Origin: Pterobdella sp. o SKG-2022
Taxonomy: Eukaryota; Annelida; Clitellata; Hirudinida; Piscicolidae
Direction of reading: 5' to 3'
Assembly: GCA_964035795.1 (NCBI GenBank)
Contig: OZ038321.1
Coordinates: forward strand, 434,001-498,000
DNA: 64,000 nt
Part shown: in pieces, positions 1 through 11,317 of the stretch
How the letters are laid out: each line of letters starts with the position of its first letter
Position numbering within the stretch: the stretch's first letter is position 1
The notes under the pieces: generated by a model
Told to the model about the DNA's origin: nothing
Databases searched by the model: none
Seen by the model: the letters and a program-made list of their open reading frames with translations, nothing else
Made by a program: the position numbers and the translations under genes

Positions 1-58
1 TATCCAAAAGATTTTTCTAATTAAAAAAAAAAAAATTTCAAAAAATTCCATACTTTAG

Positions 59-2539
59 TTAGAATAAGTTTAGAAGAAATTGAGTTAAATAAAGATCTTA
101 ATGAAAGTGAAAATAAAAAAAATGTTCATGAAAGTGAAAGTGATAATAGTCATTCAGAGGATGATTATACCATGCCTGAGTCAACACATAATCTTAATGA
201 CTGGCTCACATCAAAATACCAAAACACACCTCCGTCAAAAGATTGTACAACACCCTCATTGAAAGATGATACAATGACTTTATTGAAAGACTCTATTGAC
301 AAGGTCAGGGAGAAAAAATCAAAAAGATTCAGCACTTCAACATCTACCATGCCTTTCAAAAAACTAAAATCTGAAAATAAAGACCATGAAGTTTTCAAAA
401 GGAATAAAGTCAAAGAAAAAAACAAGAAGCACAAAGCAGCTTTTCAAGTGACCCATCCCACTTGCATGTTTTCAGACCTCATTGGTCTCGATGACATCAT
501 CACAAAAATAACATCCTACTTGAAATTGTATTCTCTGGGTGATAATAAGTTGATGAGGAGGGGATATTTGCTATCAGGAGCTGTTGGAAGTGGCAAAACA
601 ACACTTGCTAAATGCATCTGTCATCACCTAAACCTACCATTGATCATCGCTTCTAGTTCTCAAATCTTAAATGGACTTCCGAGTGAAAAAGCAGAGCAGA
701 TTGACAAACTTTTTGAAGAGGCAGTTGCTAACGAACCTTGCTTTATTCTCATTGAGAAAATTGAACTTTTTGCTGACAACACAAGAGAACAAAACTCGAA
801 TTGCTTGTTGACTGAGAGGCTGATAAAGAAGATCGATGAATTGAATGAGAATTCTAAGGATGTTTGGATCATAGCAACCACAACCAAAGTGGAAAATGTG
901 GATTCCCAGTTGTTAAAAGGCCATCGCTTCCAAAAAACTTTCCATCTCCCTCTTCCTAATCTCTCAAAAAGAGTTTTGTTGCTAGAGAAATATTTGAAAT
1001 CTTATCTTACTCCAGCTCTTTCTGAGGCTTGTTGGAATGACACAAATAAGGCTGAACCTTTTCAACCACCAAATCCTCCCAAAGAAGATGATATACCCTC
1101 TTACCTCAAGAACCTCACAACTCCAGTGAAGGTCATCTTATCACCCTCATGTACCATCCAACTCATTGCTGAAAAGACACCGTCTTTCTCAGCCCTGGAC
1201 CTCAAAACCCTCATTGATGAAGCAATCATATTCTGTTTCAACAAAATCCAACCTCCCATCCAACATCCCCTTGACCCAATAAATGTGGTCATTTCTTTAG
1301 AGGACTTTGAAGAAGCATTATCAGTTGTGAAGGCATCGACCATGAGTGAGGATGTGGTCAGTGTCCCTGAGGTGACATGGAGTGACATCGGGGCTCTTGG
1401 GGGCATCAGAGATGATCTTTCATGGCTCATCCTCAAACACATCCAACACCCTGATGTGTTTGAGAGAGACCGACTTCCTCTCCGAGGAGGTGTGATGTTG
1501 TATGGACCTCCGGGTTGTGGCAAGACTCTCATAGCAAAAGCCATTGCCAATGAAGCATCTTTGAACTTCATTTCAGTGGCAGGTCCAGAACTGAAGGACA
1601 AGTACGTGGGGGAGAGTGAGAAGAACATTAGGGCATTGTTCCGTAGGGCTCAAGAATGTACTCTGTGTTTGATATTCTTTGATGAGATTGACTCAATCTG
1701 CTCCACTCGGGGATTTGGTTCGGAGTCCTCAAATGGGGTGAATGTAGTTCAACAGATGCTGACAGAGCTGGATGGGGTGAGAGAGAGGAAGGGGGTGTAT
1801 GTGATGGGAGCCACTAACAGACTTGATCAAGTTGATCCAGCCTTTCTGAGGGAAAACAGGTTAGTGCATCATATATGGCATCCATGCTACATTGTTAGCA
1901 ATGAGAGGAAAGGAATTATTTAACACTTGATTATCATTTTCACTTTTACAAATATTGTTGTTAAAAGCCCATGCTTATGCATTTTATTCAATGGTTCACA
2001 GATTCGGCACTAAGTTTTACATTGGACTTCCCACACCACAAGGCCGCTATGAAATCCTCCACAGTCTTACAAAGGGTGGAACTTGCCCACTTCTGGCAGA
2101 TGATGTGGATCTGAGGAAAGTGGCCCAGGACCCCAGGTGTGAAAACCTCAATGGAGCCGATCTTTTGCACCTCGTTAGGGAAGCTACGCTGGTGAGAACT
2201 TTATTATTCTTTCGTTCTTGTTTTTTTGATTATGTTTTTAATGCCATTTAATTACGTTCATATTTATTACATTTAATTATAATAGAAATTTTCATTATTA
2301 TTTCTATGCCCTTTTATATAACACCAAGCAAGTGTGGTGTGACACCCAAAAAACCACATATCACAGCCCATCTACACATAACTCAAACACCCACTCAGGT
2401 TAAACTGAAGAGGCAACAGAATCTCAACCAGCACCACGCCATCAACATCCGCCATTTTGAGGAAGTAATGTGTAAAATCAAGCCCAGTGTTTCGTCGCAG
2501 CAACTCAAAATTTATCACAATATGTCTGCTAAACATTAG
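59..2539 (+). CDS. NVL: NVL (nuclear VCP-like AAA ATPase), 3' part, 5' end outside window
   Basis: Nucleolar double-AAA ATPase that removes assembly factors from pre-60S ribosomes. Exons: about 59-1859 (open upstream of the Met codon at 172, so that Met is probably internal; acceptor AG at 57-58), 2002-2191, 2399-2539 (TAG). Phases agree at both introns. A lysine-rich N-terminal region is followed by D1 (P-loop GAVGSGKT near 575-600) and D2 (P-loop GPPGCGKT near 1505-1530, Walker B LIFFDEID, sensor GATNR). NVL is preferred over PEX6 or p97 because of the D2 entry VTWSDIGAL, the block DLRKVAQDPRCENLNGADL and the C-terminal HFEEVMCKIKPSVS. Oddities: the D1 Walker B reads FILIEKIE instead of the usual DE pair, the D1 sensor Asn is replaced by Thr, and the usual D2 LRPGR reads LRENR across the splice junction. 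D2 looks catalytically intact and D1 looks ATPase-dead. Confidence 0.9.
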
Positions 2540-2576
2540 GCCAGCTTTTTCATTATTTTTTTTTCTTATCATTGTC

Positions 2577-2618
<42 letters not shown>

Positions 2619-4388
2619 GATTTTTCAGATTTAATTTATTCTTATTGTGATTGTCAGATTTTTTTTCTCATTATTGCTATTATTTTTTTTTGATAATGTC
2701 GAAGCATAAAATTTTGTGAAAAAATAAAAAATTTTGCTTGTGCCATCTGCAATAAATTTTATGTGCAGCGCTATATAAATAATAAAATTTTTTCAAATTC
2801 TTGTTAACGCGAATTCAATTTTAAAATAAATGGAGTAAAATTAATATTTGAAAAACTCTAACATCGTTGAAGAACTCTAAAATTGTGGAAAAACTCATAA
2901 AAAAGTAAATTAAGAAGGCTTCAATATTTAATAGAGGCACAAGAGTTGAAAAGAGGGAGCTTTTACTAATGTTGCCAAATTATTCCCCAGAGAACTAAAC
3001 CTCTAAACGTGTTTTGGCCACAATGTCACGTGATGTGTTTGCAAAAAATTATTTTTATGAATAATCAAAATATTTTTTTTTCATTTTTGATTAAAACATT
3101 TTTTCAGCTTTCGTGTTTTGATAATTTTATTTTTCAAAACAATTTAAAGTGACCAGATTCAGAACTGCACTGAGTTTTCATTTGAATTTCAAATCGAAAA
3201 AAACAACAAAAGAGTTGATTAAAACTGCTAAAAAAGCAAACCTCGCCATCAAAACGACCAACAATACACCCATCTTTCATTCACTCATCAAATTTTCTTC
3301 CCTTCCACCATTTATAAACATTCACTTATTATTTCATTTTTATGCCATTTTTATTTTTTTTAAATTTCACTGAACTTTTATTCGAGTTTTACAACTAAAT
3401 GCTTCAATCAAACTTAGCAACCTTCCGTCTTTCAACAAACTCACACAAATGCCTGAAAGCCTCAATTCCCGCTAAAAGAATTTTAAAACTTATATATTTT
3501 CCGTTTTGGAAATTTGAAAAACGAATTTTTTAATATTATTAAAATAAAAGAAAAAAGTTCAATATTTGAAGTTTGTTCAATAAGAAAGCAACATGGAAGT
3601 CAAACAAAAAGGTGGACCTCAGTGCAAAAAAAACTTGCAAAGTATAAAAAAAGCAAAAAAGTGAATAAAACATTTGAAAATGAACTTCTGCACCAATAAA
3701 AAAAAACTGCCAAACATCAAAAACGCCTAAAAATGTGTCATATAAAATGAAATTCTTCTCCGACATGAGTTTCAATACCAATAATAAAGCAATAACAAGA
3801 ATAACAATAATAAAACAATAACAAGAATAATTATTGACAGCAAAGCCTTAAATCACTTGATGCAGTAGTAAACATCACTAGAGAGGTGAAGTTAATGTTT
3901 AATGAAACGATACATCAAACATTTGTCAGACGATTTTTTCGTTTCTCCACCGGAAATAGGTCTACTTTGTCAATATGCAAAATTTTCTAAACAAAATTTG
4001 TTATATTTTGGTCGGTTGTTTTTCGTGCTCATATCTTAATATTTAGTCAGTTGGTGATCAAAATGGAAAGAAATATAAAATGAAAGAAAATCAATGAAAA
4101 TGGCGATAATATATGATGATGGAAGCTTTATTGTCATAATGGCGTTGATGAGGAAGATGAATATGAAAAAAGATGTGAAAAATGACAGAGGCATTTTGCA
4201 GAGAAGCCGTTTGATGTATAAGTTTTTGTGGCTTTGAAGAATCGCCCGCCAATTTCCTGTCTGTAATCTCTTTACAAAGGACCTTTTTGTATTAGTTTTG
4301 ATGTATTCGATTGTGTATTGAAAACGTTTGATGGCGTGTATTTCACGTATTACTCTTCGTAATCTCTTTTGATGTACTCAAATTTTTT
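2540..4388. other. Intergenic, AT-rich
   Basis: No supported gene. It holds an (ATT)n tract at about 2578-2620, several AATAAA-like hexamers after the NVL stop (for example near 2723 and 2751), and an AATAACAAG-type short repeat at 3781-3830. The genes on either side converge here, NVL on + and the LRR gene on -. Confidence 0.6.
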
Positions 4389-6572
4389 TCAAACAAAAAC
4401 TTTTTCATTTTTGTTTTTGTCATCAGTTTCTTGCAAGTTATTCGAGTTTCCACCGATGCTTATGAAGTTGTTATCTCTTCTGATAGTTTTCGATCCTATT
4501 TTTACCCTCTTATTTCTAATAATCCTGGCTCTGTTTTTCAACTGTATGCCTTTTTTCAAAAAATAAATTATCAAAAAGAAAAATATAAAGCCACTAGCTA
4601 ATATTACCACAACCAAAACTATCGACATAGCAAGAAGAGGGTTGGTCGTCTGTTCGCCGATTTGATTGGTCAGTTCAAATGTATCGTTTTGTGTGTTGCT
4701 TTCCTCGCCAACAAACAGCAATCTATCATTGGCTGTCATTGCCAATGTGCTGTCAAGGTTTCTTGATGTTTGGGAGAAATTTTTCTTGCTTGAATTTTGT
4801 TCAAGAAACTCAAATCTTTCCAAACTTTCCAGCATTTTGTTAACCTTATAAAGGTTTGAGTCAATAGTTTTGTTTTTGAATGCTTCATTATTTTTTCCAT
4901 CTTTGGAACTAAGAAGCAGGAAATGCTGGTTGGCCGATTTGTGGCATTGGGCGTCAAAACTGGTCAAGAAATCTGCTTTGAGTATGCTTATGTTTTTCAT
5001 TTTCAAGGGTGACCTGCATTTGTTTTCATGGGCAAACGAGAATTTATTTGGGTTGTTTTGTAGCCACTTTTTGAGCCAGATGAGATTTGCATCACAGCAC
5101 CAAGACGTGCTGGTGATCTTGAACTTTTCGAGGTTTTCGAAATGCCCCAAAAATGCAGCATCCAATGCAGATAAGTGGCAATTTTCCATTCGCAAATCAC
5201 GCACATTTGAGATAGCAGTTAAAACTTCCTTTGAACTGCAAAGCACTCTAACCAAACTTGGACTGCCATTTAGTTCCAACATCTCGAGATTCCTCAAGCC
5301 TTGGAAGGCATTCGGGTCTAAGCTGGGGTGGTTTGAAGTTATGGATGAAAGGTGCAAATTTTGGAGTTGAAGCAGCTGTTTGAAGCAAGGTCCCATAAAG
5401 TATTTTAAAGGGTTCTTAGACAAATCCAGAATAACAAGCCTCATCAGGCTTGAAAACGAGGTGCTTGTGAGTGTTTTGATCCTGTTGCCAGATAAGTAAA
5501 GTTCTTCCAAATATCCCATATTTTCAAAAGCTTTCTCATCGAGTTTGTGAATGTAGTTGTCCTTCAAAGATAGGATGGTGAGACGAGAGTGTGGTGGGAT
5601 ATTATAGGATGGAATGCCTTCAAGCCTGTTTGAATCGAGACATAATTTGCGCACATTTTTGGGGATTTGATCGTTAATGACAGATAAATTATTTCTGTTG
5701 ATCCATATCTGTTGCAGGTATACCATTCCTCCAAACACCCCTTCGTGCACCTCTTCTATAGCGTTATCATCTAACACAACAATACTAACAAATCTACAAT
5801 CTTCAAACGTCTCCTTTTTCAAAACAGTCATGTCATTTCCTTTCAACTGCAGATAACGTATGGAATTTGGGAGTCCTCTTGGCATGCAGCTGAGATGGCA
5901 GTTGGACAAACCCACGTAGGTGAGATAGTTCGACATGAAGCTCATCTTCTGCACGGCTACCAGATTATTCCCTTCCAACACTATCATCCTCAACTTGTCC
6001 ATCTTCCAAAAACTGTCCTTGTGGATTTGTTGTATGTTGTTGTGACAGATCGACAGATGGCGCAAATGTTTCAACCCCATGAATGTGTCTTTGTTGATTT
6101 GTTTTAATTTGTTATGACACAAATCCAGTTTCGACAACTGACCCAAGCCTTCAAAAGCGCCATCAACATTCCTCAAAAGATTGTTCGAAAGGTCGAGATA
6201 GAGTAAGAGTTGGAGCCCAGTGAAGCAGTACCTGTCCAACGTGGTCATCGAGTTTCGGGAAAGATTCAAGTTTTGCATGAAAAGGTTGGAAGAAAACGCT
6301 CCTTGAGAAATTCCTTCCAGTTGGTTAGCATGGAGGTTTAAATGGGTGAGTTTAGGCAGAAGAGAGAAAGTATGGGTACTAATGTAAGTGAGGGAGTTGA
6401 AGGAAAAGTCAAGGTTGTTGGTGGCGAGATCAAGGTCTTTGGGAAGGTCTTTCAGTTGTTGTTTTGTGCAGGAAACTTCTTTTGACTTGAAGCAAAAACA
6501 ACTCTTTGGACAACTCGAGCAAGCAATTGCCAACCAAACAATTATTATTATTAGTTGAGGTTTAGTAGCCAT
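4389..6572 (-). CDS. Leucine-rich-repeat single-pass membrane protein, intronless
   Basis: 727 residues in one exon. Signal peptide at residues 1-20, cysteine cap LRRNT (CPKSCFCF, about 21-35), roughly seventeen LxxLxLxxNxL repeats (about 42-455), LRRCT cap with CCDANLIWLKKWLQ (about 485-545), a linker of about 90 residues rich in N and K, one transmembrane segment (about 640-672) and a basic cytoplasmic tail of about 55 residues. The design is that of extracellular LRR adhesion or receptor proteins. No Ig, FN3 or TIR domain is visible, so I cannot place it in a named family. The start Met is followed directly by the hydrophobic signal segment. The lack of introns is unusual beside its intron-rich neighbours and could reflect an old retrocopy or a family that is naturally single-exon. 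Confidence 0.88.
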   Translation of the reverse strand: MATKPQLIIIIVWLAIACSSCPKSCFCFKSKEVSCTKQQLKDLPKDLDLATNNLDFSFNSLTYISTHTFSLLPKLTHLNLHANQLEGISQGAFSSNLFMQNLNLSRNSMTTLDRYCFTGLQLLLYLDLSNNLLRNVDGAFEGLGQLSKLDLCHNKLKQINKDTFMGLKHLRHLSICHNNIQQIHKDSFWKMDKLRMIVLEGNNLVAVQKMSFMSNYLTYVGLSNCHLSCMPRGLPNSIRYLQLKGNDMTVLKKETFEDCRFVSIVVLDDNAIEEVHEGVFGGMVYLQQIWINRNNLSVINDQIPKNVRKLCLDSNRLEGIPSYNIPPHSRLTILSLKDNYIHKLDEKAFENMGYLEELYLSGNRIKTLTSTSFSSLMRLVILDLSKNPLKYFMGPCFKQLLQLQNLHLSSITSNHPSLDPNAFQGLRNLEMLELNGSPSLVRVLCSSKEVLTAISNVRDLRMENCHLSALDAAFLGHFENLEKFKITSTSWCCDANLIWLKKWLQNNPNKFSFAHENKCRSPLKMKNISILKADFLTSFDAQCHKSANQHFLLLSSKDGKNNEAFKNKTIDSNLYKVNKMLESLERFEFLEQNSSKKNFSQTSRNLDSTLAMTANDRLLFVGEESNTQNDTFELTNQIGEQTTNPLLAMSIVLVVVILASGFIFFFLIIYFLKKGIQLKNRARIIRNKRVKIGSKTIRRDNNFISIGGNSNNLQETDDKNKNEKVFV

Positions 6573-7568
6573 TTTTAAAACTGTCTTTTATTCGGATGCT
6601 TTGTGGGTAGTTTTAATAATATTTATTAATGTTGTAATAATATTCATATTTTTTTTTAATCATAAGTTCTCCATTTTGAATTAAACATTTAAATTTGAAA
6701 TGATTGGGAGAGGACTTTGAATTGCAGCATCTGTTGTGTGTGTTGTTATATATATGGACTGGAGACATGAGCAACAACAAAAATAATAAAAACAAAAATA
6801 AAAGAAACAAAAAAATTATCAAAATAATAAAAGCAAAAACAAGAAAAAAAAAAATCAAAATAATAAAAAAAAACAAATTAATAAAAATATTGGAAACAAA
6901 AAAAATGATGGAGATTCTATTATTGTTTACTGGGAACGAAAAAGACTGAGAACAAAATAAAATCCATTTCAAATGACTTTTTCTAATCGGAATGGACTGC
7001 AAAATATATACTTTTGAAAAAAAACTCAGTGAAAGAAATAATAATTTGTGGTTTTCACAGAAAAAATAAATTGAAAAAACCAAAAAAAGTGATTATTCTC
7101 TCATTCACCTGTAACTCTGTGATTAGTGCTTTAAAATCCAAATAAGTACAAAGTTGAATGCTTTTGTTTGTAAACTAAAAATCATTATTATTGTTATGTT
7201 TCCAGCATTTAGTTATGAAGTTTTTTCCTCAAATACCTTAAAAAATCTCTGAAAAAGTTTCCACCTCTTTAATTGGATCTTAGCTGGAATTATGGAAGAT
7301 TTGGTATCTTCGGTTACAAAAACCTGATCGAAAAAGAATTCAGTGAATTTTTGCGTAGTTTCCACATCAACTGTTTTATCGACTTTTTTTTATATTGGAC
7401 AAATAGTGTTGAAAGTCAAAATAGAATTTAGTTATAAGCAACAATAAGCTCAGGGCTTTTGCAATATCGCAAACGCTTTTTTTTCAGATCGACTCTCATT
7501 CGTCCCATGTTGGAGTTTCGTTAGCTCAACAGATGTTTCACAGGGCGTTTCTTTTGTGTGTATAATAG
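6573..7568. other. Intergenic, AT-rich, A-rich microsatellite
   Basis: Upstream flank of the LRR gene. An (AATAAAAAC)-type A-rich tract at 6775-6910 makes both strands read as low-complexity ORFs. No gene, no clear TATA box and no RNA gene seen. Confidence 0.5.
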
Positions 7569-7640
7569 TCGGCCCGCGCGGGCTTAAACCCGGTTACTTT
7601 AGATAACCACTCTAATGCTCTACCAGCTGAGCTATGTGAG
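7569..7640 (-). mobile_element. tRNA-like SINE head (Thr-like loop)
   Basis: Reading the minus strand there is a good A-box (TAGCTCAGCTGGTAGAGC), an anticodon stem TTAGA/TCTAA closing the loop GTGGTTA, and a B-box-like GGGTTTAAGCC. The D-arm and anticodon arm fold, but the T-arm and acceptor arm pair poorly. The anticodon arm matches the tRNA-like element at 49193-49265. I read it as the 5' head of a tRNA-derived SINE and not as a working tRNA gene. The element's body would continue to lower coordinates, with no clear end seen. Confidence 0.6.
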
Positions 7641-9029
7641 TCAACTGAACGCTTTTATTGAATATTAAATGAATGCCGATGAAGTGTCCAACAAATTGAA
7701 TAAACAATAATCTTCACTATGCATAACATTTCAATTTTCAAGAACTGAGAGTTTTTCTCAAACAGGAATGCTCCTTCCACAGCGACTTCAAAGCCAGCGA
7801 GCCATTCGAGAAAAAAACTTAGAATACTGCAGTTGATACAAATAATTTCATTATATAATTGTTTTTTTTTTTGGTAAATTTTATTAGTTTTTATATCAAT
7901 TTAGTTTTTTGTCATTTAGCTTGATCTTGTGTGAACAACTTAACGTTGTTTTTTAAACTCAATTTCCATTTTCACCAATGTGTTATTTGTATATTATTTA
8001 TATGCTTGTTCACATTGATTCAAAATAAAAATGAGTTTACTTAACGTCTTAGGATATTTGAATTTTACTATATATTTTTAAGTAATTTATTGTTTTATTT
8101 GGTATTAGATAATTAATTTAAAATTTATTGAAATTATTGATTTTGCATTTCAATCTTTCCAAGTTACTACCAGGACGAAAATTTCGGGAGCTTATCTCGA
8201 ATTTTTGTGAACTTGCAATTTGATTTATTAATAACTTTGAATTTTTATCCGTTTTTTATTTCTTTTTTTAGAATTTTTGTCACAGATTTTTAATTGAATT
8301 AGTTAATTGTTTAATTCTTGAGTTGTTTGAACATTAAGGCTTGTCCAACTTTGCACAATCTTCATACAGTTTTAATTCTACTTAGTATTTGAAACTTTTT
8401 TTACTTATACAGAAATCTTAAAAACTTGAACAATTCAGAAACTAAGAAACTGAGTGTGGTAACGTCGAAGTACCTCAAATTTCATCTTTGGTGTTCAACA
8501 AGGGCTTGCCACCACCCTTGAACTCTCAATGGCTGCTAGCAACGACTAGAAATTCATGAAAACAAGCATTTATTCATGTACTTCACAAGTTTCTGGCACA
8601 ATCTCAAGAAAACTCCAAGATTTGTTGGTGGAAATGACATTGATGTTCAAACAGTTTAGAGAAAAAATTTTGAAAATTATATTATTTTTGCTATATTTTT
8701 TTGCCATTGATGAAGGAAATTTCAACTTCCAAAACCAAAGAGAAAAAGGTGAAACAACGCCAAAATTTCTATATGACCATGTTTTAATTGAATAAAAATG
8801 GCTCATAGATAATCCTGTCAAAGTTTGTTTGCATAAAGAAACGCATGAGGCGCAAAGCTGGAGAAGGTACACCAGACAGACCCCTACTCACTACGATGTA
8901 TTCTATATCATCATCAGGTAACTAATTAGTTAATGATTTATTATTCAAACATTTTATTATATCAAATTTGTTTTCTAGGATTTAGACCTATTATTGAACC
9001 GACGAAAAACAACAACGACGGAATATTTT
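7641..9029. other. Intergenic, AT-rich
   Basis: No convincing gene. The ORFs on both strands at 8556-8872 overlap each other and lack domain character or splice support. The segment 8870-8930 looks like the tail of a repeat but I could not match it within the window. Confidence 0.4.
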
Positions 9030-9034
9030 TATTA

Positions 9035-9083
9035 CTAATTAACTGAACTAGCCTATCAACAAAAACTATTTGAATCAAACACT
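9035..9083 (+). repeat. Half copy of dispersed hairpin repeat
   Basis: About 50 bases (ATTAACTGAACTAGCCTA ... ATTTGAATCAAACACTT) also present at 12251-12298 and, more diverged, at 14560-14615. It lies just beyond the 3' end of the minus-strand LINE at 9266-10870. Confidence 0.6.
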
Positions 9084-9265
9084 TCATCCTCATCATCATG
9101 CCGACCGCAGTCGAACTTCTATGACTTTGTTCTTCCAATACTTCCTATCGCTCATAGCTGTTTCTGAATCTTCTTTATCAAGATTAGTATCATCAGTTAG
9201 TTGGTTGATAAAATTTTGTGCTGGTCTTCCTCTAGCATTTTTACTACATCTTGGTTCTCATAATA

Positions 9266-10870
9266 TCAATTTGTATATAACTTCTTTACTACGAAACTGA
9301 CTCTCTGTGTTGCAATTGTATTGGTTATCTTTGGTAAGTTGTTGTATAGTACATTATTGCTTATACGTTGCTGCCATTTTACATTATTCACAACTCTTAA
9401 CATTTTTGTATAGCACCCGTTTAACTTTGTTTCTAACTTTTTGGTCGATGTCCAGGAACTAGATCCATAGAATAGCACAGAGCTCACTGTAGTATGGAAA
9501 AATGCTAATTTCAAGTTTTTTGGCAGATTTGAATTCCAAATAGTATTTAGTTTTTGTAGTGAAACCCAAGCTTTACCGATTCTTACGTTAACGTCTTTCT
9601 CATTGGAATATATCCAGGATCCTAGATAGAGAAAATCGTTTGTTGGTTTTATGCATTTTTTGTTTATTGTGGTGAGTTTTGAAGGATTTTGATTAAGTGT
9701 CATATATTGTGTTTTTTTCTCATTAATGTAAAGACCTATTAGTTTGGCTGCCATTTCTACGGTATGCAACAGCTTTTCAGCTTTATCCACAGAGTCTGAA
9801 AGTAGGGCATTATCATCTGCGTAGTCTATGTCTGTTACACATAGTGCTGGATGTCTCCTACTTTTAGCTTTTTCGAGAGTAAAGCCACAATCATCTGGAT
9901 TAGAGATTGCTGTCCTCATTGCATAGTCTAGTGCTATTATGAACAGGTAGGATGCTAGTGTATCTCCCTGCAAAACTCCTGCATGAATTGGAAAAAAACT
10001 TGTATCGCCATCTGGGGAAATAACTTTAGCAGTAGTGTTTTTAAATAGAAGGGAAATTGCGTTTGCAGTTTCAAGAGGAATTCCATATGCTCTTAGTATT
10101 TCCATTAATTTTCCTCTATGAATTGAATCAAAAGCTTTATGGAAATCTACAAAAATCATAACTGCCGATAGTGTTTTTGATTTGACTCCTTCGATTATTC
10201 TTCTCAGCGTAAGGATTTGAGCAAGAATGGATCGACCAGGTCTGAAGCCGTTTTGGTTTGTTCTCAACTTTTCGTCTAAAACTGGACGTATTCTATTGAG
10301 CAACATTTTATTGCATATTTTGGATGCTGACGAAGATAGAGTTATTTCTCGATAATTACTGGCTATACTCGTCTTCCTTTTTTGGAACAGGTAAGATTTT
10401 ACCTTGTAGCCAGCAGTTTGGTGCGTCACCAAGATGTTTTGTCGCATACATTTAATAGTTCTTTGTTCATACAGCTTGTTTTCCATGTTTTTATTGGTAT
10501 ATTATCAAGGCCAGTAGCTTTGTTATTTTGAAAAGACTCTGGAAGTTTGAAGCTTGATTGCAGTGAATTCACCAGTTTTAATTGGGAGAGTATCAAATAC
10601 TTTTGGTACGGGTTGATCATCTATCTCCGGTGATTGTCCGAGAAGCTTTTAAAAGTGATCTTTCCAAATAGCAAGACGTTCATCTGTGTTGCTTGCTTTG
10701 ATTCGACCACGTTTTGGGCCTTTTCTTCTCGTCACTTCATTCACTGTATCCCATACTAGTCTAGAATGGTGATTTATGTGCGCATCTTGGATTTCCTTTA
10801 TTTTGCTTTCCACGCAATTTTTTTGTTCTTCATCATAAGCATGGTCTAGATCTTTTTTAGCTTTTTTCAC
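9266..10870 (-). pseudogene. Non-LTR retrotransposon reverse transcriptase, broken
   Basis: Two adjoining reading-frame blocks. 10649-10870 encodes the charged linker that normally sits between endonuclease and RT (contains SRLVWDTVNEVTRRKGPKRG). 9266-10620 encodes the RT: fingers motif NQNGFRPGRS, palm motif FVDFHKAFDSI, GVLQGDTLASYLF, the catalytic YADD (in DIDYADDNALL) and the typical C-terminal FLYLGSWIYS and VLFYGSSSWT blocks. At least two frame breaks separate the blocks (near 10430-10490 and 10620-10650). It is a dead LINE-type copy. Its missing endonuclease half lies next door in the opposite orientation (10884-11266). Confidence 0.85.
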
Positions 10871-10883
10871 AAGTATGGTGTTT

Positions 10884-11266
10884 GTAGATCATTAAGAAAT
10901 AATCACAAACTATATGAATTAACATACTTATCTAGTAAATACAATATAGATATAACCTGTATACAAGAACACAAGTTATATCACCCAGAAGAAACAATAA
11001 GATACTGCAATACTGGAAGCGGTTAGACACTCATTACAAGTTTTGCAGAAAAAGCAACAAACAACGTTACCATTAGAGGAGTTGGTATGCTTATAAGCCC
11101 TAACGCTTACCAGTCTCTAGTGAACGTTGAATCAATCAGTCCACGAATCATGGTTAATGGAAACCCAAAAACAACTGTGATATCATGCTACAGTCCTACA
11201 AATTGCTCTGGCGAATTAGAAATACAAAACTTTTACCATCAATTGACAAATTCAATCAAAAACATT
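10884..11266 (+). pseudogene. APE-type endonuclease domain of the same LINE, inverted
   Basis: Plus-strand translation shows an exonuclease-endonuclease-phosphatase fold fragment: NIDITCIQEHKLYHPEETI, then GVGMLISPNAYQSLVNV, then KTTVISCYSPTNC. An in-frame TAG at 11024-11026 sits where this family usually has Trp or another residue (GSG*TLIT). The similarity ends abruptly near 11266 and unrelated sequence follows. In these elements the endonuclease is N-terminal to the RT on one strand. Here it points the opposite way from the RT at 9266-10870, as expected for a 5' inversion. Confidence 0.75.
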
Positions 11267-11317
11267 CCCAAAAAGCGAAATGAGTTGAACGAAGCTTTCA
11301 AACGCAAGAAAGAAAAA

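Noticed and set aside
1101..1628. Minus-strand ORF of 175 residues
   Set aside because: Antisense shadow of the NVL coding exon.
59..2539. PEX6 or PEX1 because of the degenerate D1
   Set aside because: D2 entry VTWSDIGAL, the DLRKVAQDPRCENLNGADL block and the C-terminus fit NVL better.
7569..7640. A functional tRNA-Thr gene on the minus strand
   Set aside because: A-box and anticodon arm are good but the T-arm and acceptor stem do not pair, and the anticodon arm is shared with the SINE at 49193.
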